Assembly (NCBI GenBank): GCA_021159425.1
Contig: JAGGRU010000349.1
Span: 1-9,319, forward strand
Origin: Sulfurovum sp.
Lineage (GTDB): Bacteria; Campylobacterota; Campylobacteria; Campylobacterales; Sulfurovaceae
Length of the DNA: 9,319 nucleotides
Direction: 5' to 3'
Of this stretch, positions 6,110 to 9,319 are shown piece after piece (within the stretch, counting starts at the first letter, position 1; each line of letters begins with the position of its first letter). The translations under genes were made by a program, and so were the position numbers. The notes under the pieces are model-generated. The model did no database searches. It was not told the DNA's origin and saw nothing but the letters and a program-made list of their open reading frames with translations.

Positions 6110-7824
6110 ATCAAAATACAGCACTCAACATACTCAAATCAGGAAAAAATGTATTTATTACCGGTTCGGCAGGGACGGGAAAGACTTATCTTCTTAATGA
6201 ATATACCCGGTATTTAAAAGAGCGAAGGGTGTACCCGACCATTGTGGCACCTACAGGAATTGCTGCATCACATTTGGGTGGGCAGACGATACATTCTTTT
6301 TTCTCTTTGGGCATACGTGAGAGTATTGATGAAGGTTATGTTGAGTTTTTGATGGACAAGAAATACCTCAAAACACGATTTTCCAAACTCAAACTTCTCA
6401 TCATTGATGAAGTCTCTATGGTTTCCCCTGAACTTTTTTCCTCTATGGACCTCATACTGCGTGGGTTCAAAGGAACAGATGCACCTTTTGGCGGTGTACA
6501 AGTGGTAATATCGGGAGACTTCTTTCAGTTACCTCCCATCTCGAAAGTACCTAAAGATAAACGTTTTGCCTGGCAGTCTCCGGCATGGAAGGTATTGGAG
6601 TTGCAGACCTGTTACTTGCAAAAGAAGTTTAGACAAGAGGATGATAAGCTTATACAAATACTCGATGACATACGCTCAGGGGAGATATCGGATTCATCGG
6701 AAGCACTATTGGCAAGCAGGCATGAAAAAGAACTTAGTACGGCTACCCCTACCAAACTTTACACTCATAATGTAGATGTAGATCGTATTAACTTAGGAGA
6801 GTTAGAAAAACTTCCCGGTGCTTCAAAACTCTTTGTGTATGAGTCTAAAGGCTCTGCAAAAAACATAGAAAAGATCTTTAAATCTTCTTTGGTCATGGAA
6901 GAGTTGGTTCTCAAAAAAGGTGCAGTGGTCATTTTCATCAAGAACAATACGGAAGAGGGTTATGTCAATGGAACTACGGGAACAGTTGAGAGCTTTTCTC
7001 CCATAGACAATATGCCCATTGTGCGAACTACAGAGGGGAAAAAGATAAAGCTGGATTTAGAGGACTGGTCACTGGAAAATGACAGTGGTACGGTCACTGC
7101 TACGGTCTCTCAAGTGCCCTTGCGTCTGGCATGGGCGATTACCATACACAAATCTCAGGGTATGACTTTAGACGCTGCAGAGATAGACCTTTCTAAAACC
7201 TTTGAGACAGGGCAGGGCTATGTGGCACTTTCGCGTATTCGAAATATAGAAGGTTTGAGACTGATGGGCTTAAATTCTATGGCACTGAGAGTGGATCCGC
7301 TTATTTTACATATAGATGAACGCATTAAAATGTCTTCCCAAAAATCTGTAAATACCATAGAAGCTTATTCTAAAGAGCGTTTGGAGAGCATCTTCGAAAG
7401 TCACATTTCAAGTTTGGGTGGCATAGTAAGCAAAGAAAAAATAGATGAAGAGAGACAAAACATCAAAGCAGGTAAACCCTCACACTCAGCCTACGTGACA
7501 CCTACACATGTGAAGACAAAAAACCTCATAGAGAAGTCAGATACGCTTATAAAACTAGCCACAAACAGAGGTTTGAGTAAAGGTACTATTGTGCAGCATC
7601 TTTACACTATAAAGGAAGAGACCCCTGAATTAGATATTAGTAAATATCAACCAAAGGATGAACTCTTTAAATCTGTAGAAGAGGCAGTTCTTAAACTCAA
7701 AACGAAGAACATCAAAGAAAACTTTTCTGATGATGGAAAGTTACGTCTCAAGCCTGTACATGAAGCTTTAGGTGGTGAGGTGAGTTATGATGATATACGG
7801 GTTTGTATGTTGTTTTTAAAGTAA
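6106..7824 (+). CDS. PIF1-like superfamily 1B DNA helicase with C-terminal HTH_40-like region
   Basis: Predicted ATP-dependent 5'-3' DNA helicase of the PIF1/RecD2-like group, which unwinds forked, G-quadruplex or RNA-DNA structures. Motifs in the 572 residues: TGSAGTGKT Walker A (19-27), APTGIAA (48-54), IIDEVSM Walker B (99-105), GDFFQLPP motif III (137-144), KKFRQ (173-177), WAITIHKSQGMTLD (343-356) and GYVALSRIRNIEGLRL (371-386, R377). The last third has a helical segment (about 475-572, KLATNRGLSKGTIVQHLYTI) resembling HTH_40, a domain found at the end of some helicases. AAGGAG (6095-6100) and the ATGA overlap with the PIN stop give a firm start. Being the third cistron of a TA operon is unusual: it may be a passenger, or part of a defence module. 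Confidence 0.92.
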   Translation: MNQNTALNILKSGKNVFITGSAGTGKTYLLNEYTRYLKERRVYPTIVAPTGIAASHLGGQTIHSFFSLGIRESIDEGYVEFLMDKKYLKTRFSKLKLLIIDEVSMVSPELFSSMDLILRGFKGTDAPFGGVQVVISGDFFQLPPISKVPKDKRFAWQSPAWKVLELQTCYLQKKFRQEDDKLIQILDDIRSGEISDSSEALLASRHEKELSTATPTKLYTHNVDVDRINLGELEKLPGASKLFVYESKGSAKNIEKIFKSSLVMEELVLKKGAVVIFIKNNTEEGYVNGTTGTVESFSPIDNMPIVRTTEGKKIKLDLEDWSLENDSGTVTATVSQVPLRLAWAITIHKSQGMTLDAAEIDLSKTFETGQGYVALSRIRNIEGLRLMGLNSMALRVDPLILHIDERIKMSSQKSVNTIEAYSKERLESIFESHISSLGGIVSKEKIDEERQNIKAGKPSHSAYVTPTHVKTKNLIEKSDTLIKLATNRGLSKGTIVQHLYTIKEETPELDISKYQPKDELFKSVEEAVLKLKTKNIKENFSDDGKLRLKPVHEALGGEVSYDDIRVCMLFLK

Positions 7825-7847
7825 AATATGTCAATTTGACAGATTTT
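7823..7847. terminator. AT-rich inverted repeat after the PIF1-like gene
   Basis: AAAAT (7823-7827) plus TGTCAA (7829-7834) are mirrored by TTGACA (7836-7841) plus ATTTT (7843-7847), so the arms pair except at one position (A7828/G7842). It overlaps the stop codon and ends in four Ts, consistent with a weak intrinsic terminator. The inner perfect palindrome TGTCAA-T-TTGACA could instead be an operator, and TTGACA could act as a -35 box, but no -10 lies at the right distance from it. Confidence 0.35.
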
Positions 7848-7902
7848 CACCTTTAAACTATTTTTTGCATTACAATGCTTTTATATCATGTAGGAGTATT
7901 TT

Positions 7903-8619
7903 ATGGAGAATAATATTGAAACCGTAGGGGCAGATTCCATATCTGCCCTTGAACCCATGAATGGCATTGAACCCATGAATGGCATTGCATTCAAAAGGGC
8001 GGAAATGGATTCCGCCCCTACGTATAAATATAACCGTCGTTCCATTCGTTTAAAGAATTATGATTATTCAAAGGCAGGGTGTTATTTTATAACTATTTGT
8101 ACTCAGGACAGGTTGCATTTATTTGGGGAGATCGTGGATGATGAGATGGTTTTAAATGTTGCAGGGGAGATGGTCAACAAATTGTGGTGTGAAATTATCA
8201 ATGATTTCCCCCATGTTACATTACACGAATTTGTTATCATGCCAAATCATATTCATGGAATAATTGAAATCGTAGGGGCGGATTCCATATCCGCCCTTGA
8301 ACGGATGAATGAAATTGAATGCATGGATGACCGTGAACGAATTGATACCCATGAATCCATGAATGGCATTGAATCCAAAAGGGCGGATATGGAATCCGCC
8401 CCTACGTTGTCCACCATAATTCAATCATTCAAACGGCATACCACATTGCAATACATTAAAATGGTAAAAAACGGCACATGTCCACCATTTAACAAACGTA
8501 TATGGCAACGTAATTATTATGAACATGTTGTACGTGATAATATGGATTATGAACGTGTGGCAGAATACACGTTAAATAATCCATTGACATGGGAGGATGA
8601 TGTGTTGTCAAAATCGTAA
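7903..8619 (+). CDS. REP-associated tyrosine transposase (RAYT, Y1/HUH family) with two REPIN-encoded segments
   Basis: Single-strand DNA transposase related to IS200/IS605 TnpA; RAYTs bind and cleave REP hairpins marked by a GTAG tetranucleotide. Core features of the 238 residues: YNRRSIRLKNYDYSKAGCYFITICTQ (43-68), the metal-binding HUH motif in FVIMPNHIHGI (H116, H118), and the catalytic region WQRNYYEHVVRD (201-212, probably Y206, or Y205), then EYTLNNPLTW. Residues 7-40 and 123-168 are encoded by REPIN-like repeats and should be flexible loops: one precedes the fold and one separates the HUH motif from the helix carrying Tyr. All catalytic residues are present and the frame is intact, so it may be active. 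AGGAG at 7892-7896 supports ATG 7903. A related REP copy lies just downstream. Confidence 0.92.
   Translation: MENNIETVGADSISALEPMNGIEPMNGIAFKRAEMDSAPTYKYNRRSIRLKNYDYSKAGCYFITICTQDRLHLFGEIVDDEMVLNVAGEMVNKLWCEIINDFPHVTLHEFVIMPNHIHGIIEIVGADSISALERMNEIECMDDRERIDTHESMNGIESKRADMESAPTLSTIIQSFKRHTTLQYIKMVKNGTCPPFNKRIWQRNYYEHVVRDNMDYERVAEYTLNNPLTWEDDVLSKS
7923..8022. repeat. REPIN-like element A, inside the RAYT reading frame
   Basis: A 100-base element of two inverted 26-base arms. The left arm is CGTAG, then a stem GGGCAGAT (7928-7935), loop TCCAT and ATCTGCCC (7941-7948). The right arm, read on the minus strand, is the same structure (stem 7997-8004 with 8010-8017, ending CGTAG at 8022-8018). The arms match at 22 of 26 positions, and the four differences form two compensatory stem pairs. 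Between them lie two identical 18-bp units and a 12-base tail (7985-7996). GTAG next to a hairpin is the REP signature, and a pair of inverted REPs is a REPIN. It encodes residues 7-40 of the transposase. Confidence 0.9.
7949..7984 (+). repeat. Two perfect 18-bp tandem units in element A
   Basis: TTGAACCCATGAATGGCA occurs twice in tandem (7949-7966, 7967-7984) without a difference and encodes two copies of the six-residue step EPMNGI. It is followed by the 12-base tail TTGCATTCAAAA. Perfect identity suggests a recent duplication, for example by slippage. Confidence 0.9.
8271..8406. repeat. REPIN-like element B, inside the RAYT reading frame
   Basis: A 136-base element whose two 26-base arms (8271-8296 and 8381-8406) are perfect inverted repeats, 26 of 26. 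Each arm is CGTAG, stem GGGCGGAT, loop TCCAT, ATCCGCCC. The 84-base interior is exactly four 18-bp units plus a 12-base tail. It encodes residues 123-168, between the HUH motif and the catalytic-tyrosine region, in the same phase as element A. The arms are far more GC-rich than the surrounding gene, marking it as an insertion. The perfect arm identity suggests it is recent or maintained by correction between arms. Confidence 0.93.
8297..8368 (+). repeat. Four degenerate 18-bp units in element B
   Basis: Units are TTGAACGGATGAATGAAA (8297-8314), TTGAATGCATGGATGACC (8315-8332), GTGAACGAATTGATACCC (8333-8350) and ATGAATCCATGAATGGCA (8351-8368), followed by the tail TTGAATCCAAAA (8369-8380). They align without gaps to the unit of element A, with the last unit closest. 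Divergence grows toward the middle of the array. Confidence 0.85.
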
Positions 8620-8622
8620 ATA

Positions 8623-8628
8623 TATAAT
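8623..8628 (+). promoter_or_regulatory. Candidate -10 box for hsdM
   Basis: TATAAT in the 84-base gap between the transposase and hsdM, about 76 bases before the hsdM start. No -35 lies at the usual spacing (the nearest, TTGTCA at 8605-8610, is only 12 bases away). If used, the 5' leader of the mRNA would contain REP copy C. Confidence 0.3.
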
Positions 8629-8655
8629 ATTTTGATAAAATATCCACCATATAAA

Positions 8656-8697
8656 CGTAGGGGCAGACCCATGTGTCTGCCCTTTAATCCCAAAGGG
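8656..8697. repeat. Truncated REPIN-like element C between RAYT and hsdM
   Basis: CGTAG (8656-8660), stem GGGCAGAC (8661-8668), six-base loop, GTCTGCCC (8675-8682): a complete REP arm with a compensatory C-G pair where element A has T-A. It is followed directly by TTTAATCCCAAA, a match to the 12-base tail with no 18-bp unit, then GGG, the first bases of a second arm that is otherwise missing. The break falls in the hsdM ribosome binding site, seven bases before the ATG. Confidence 0.8.
8680..8697 (+). promoter_or_regulatory. Hairpin that could mask the hsdM ribosome binding site
   Basis: CCCTTT (8680-8685) is complementary to AAAGGG (8692-8697), with a six-base loop. AAGGGA (8693-8698) is the only Shine-Dalgarno candidate for hsdM, so this stem would hide it. 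CCC at 8680-8682 is also part of the REP C stem, so the two hairpins exclude each other. A role in translation control is inference. Confidence 0.3.
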
Positions 8698-8703
8698 AAA
8701 CAA

Positions 8704-9319
8704 ATGTTCGAACAAACCTTCAAAAACATAGATGACATACTTTTTAAAGACTCCGGTGCAGACTCTGAGCTGGACTACATAGGTCAGACTTCGTGGATCA
8801 TGTTTTTGCGTTACTTGGATGAACTGGAACTTGACAAAGCAGATGAGGCGGAGCTTGAGGGTAGAACATACTCTTACATACTGGATCCTGAGTTTCGTTG
8901 GGGTGCGTGGGCTATGCCAAAAGGTGAAGATGGAAAGCTTGATCATCATGTGGCTCTTACAGGTAAAGACTTGGTGGAGTTTGTCGATACGAAGCTTTTT
9001 CCTTACATGGCTTCGTTTAAAGAACGTACAGATGATGCTCAAACCATAGAGTACAAGATAGGTGAGATATTTTCTGAACTCAAAAACAAGATACAAAGTG
9101 GGTACGGACTGCGTGAGATACTAGATCTTGCAGATACTTTACCGTTTCGTTCCCATACAGACAAACATGAGTTAAGCCACCTTTATGAGAGCAAGATAAA
9201 GAACATGGGTAACGCAGGTAGAAATGGTGGGCAGTATTACACACCACGACCTCTCATCCGTGCGATGATAGCGGTGACCAACCCTGTTATTGGTGAAAAG
9301 GTTTATGATGGGGCTGTGG
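8704..9319 (+). CDS. hsdM: Type I restriction-modification DNA methyltransferase subunit HsdM (3' truncated by window)
   Basis: N6-adenine methyltransferase subunit of a type I RM complex, which works with HsdS (target recognition) and HsdR (cleavage). The visible 205 residues begin MFEQTFKNIDDILFKDSGADSEL with the HsdM N-terminal helical domain (about 1-150, including IGQTSWIMFLRYLDELE and YGLREILDLADTLPF). The characteristic NGGQYYTPRPLIRAMI (174-189) leads into GEKVYDGAV, the start of the SAM-binding motif I. The catalytic (N/D)PPY motif lies beyond the window. The start at 8704 is supported by AAGGGA at 8693-8698 and matches usual HsdM beginnings. The frame is open to the last base. Whether hsdS and hsdR follow cannot be seen here. 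Confidence 0.93.
   Translation, partial: MFEQTFKNIDDILFKDSGADSELDYIGQTSWIMFLRYLDELELDKADEAELEGRTYSYILDPEFRWGAWAMPKGEDGKLDHHVALTGKDLVEFVDTKLFPYMASFKERTDDAQTIEYKIGEIFSELKNKIQSGYGLREILDLADTLPFRSHTDKHELSHLYESKIKNMGNAGRNGGQYYTPRPLIRAMIAVTNPVIGEKVYDGAV

Noticed and set aside
7949..8368. 18-bp repeats as a CRISPR-like array
   Set aside because: The units are directly tandem with no unique spacers, lie inside a coding frame, and are bounded by REP hairpins. No cas genes are present.
8221..8424. Minus-strand open frame opposite the RAYT gene
   Set aside because: It is the reverse reading of REPIN B, open because the element is nearly palindromic and stop-poor in both directions. It has no ribosome binding site, and the plus-strand frame carries the transposase motifs.
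8608..9096. Minus-strand open frame of about 160 codons over the start of hsdM
   Set aside because: It is an antisense shadow. The plus-strand frame from 8704 encodes clear HsdM sequence; the antisense product is low-complexity with no family features.

Overview
The window reads as accessory-rich chromosome from a low-GC bacterium, most likely a Campylobacterota (Sulfurovum/Sulfurimonas-like) species. This is inferred from AT-rich coding sequence, an NhaA with a long cytoplasmic loop of the kind known from Helicobacter, and short, often overlapping operons. No rRNA or tRNA gene is present, so the taxonomic placement is inference.

Layout. Positions 1-135 hold the C-terminal end of an unrecognised gene. 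Next is a first toxin-antitoxin pair (192-972): a Phd-like/UPF0175-like antitoxin overlapping a DUF3368-type PIN toxin. nhaA (1103-2434) is convergent with the DEAH helicase gene hrpB (2445-4934, minus strand). hrpB is divergent from a small ArsC/Spx-family (YffB-like) gene (4992-5333). A tight operon follows behind a near-consensus promoter with an overlapping operator-like inverted repeat: ribbon-helix-helix antitoxin (5452-5688), PIN toxin (5678-6109, 11-base overlap) and a PIF1-like helicase with a C-terminal HTH_40-like region (6106-7824, 4-base overlap). Then comes a REP-associated tyrosine transposase (RAYT) gene (7903-8619). The window ends inside a type I restriction-modification methyltransferase gene, hsdM (from 8704).

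The most striking object is the RAYT gene. Two complete REPIN-like elements lie inside its reading frame (7923-8022 and 8271-8406). A truncated third copy lies just downstream and runs into the hsdM ribosome binding site (8656-8697). Each arm is a GTAG tetranucleotide followed by an 8-bp GC-rich hairpin, the known architecture of REP sequences recognised by RAYT enzymes. Differences between arms fall at paired stem positions and are compensatory. Between the inverted arms sit 18-bp modules (two in the first element, four in the second, none in the third) plus a constant 12-bp tail. Each module adds six codons, so the array can grow or shrink without shifting the frame. The transposase therefore carries what look like its own substrates as translated segments, in its N-terminus and in the loop after the HUH motif.

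How the genes relate. Two TA modules, a PIF1-like helicase tied to one of them by overlapping reading frames, a REP transposase and a type I RM gene suggest a defence and mobile-element neighbourhood beside housekeeping genes (nhaA, hrpB, yffB-like). The two TA promoters share an identical 12-base half-site although their antitoxins belong to different families.
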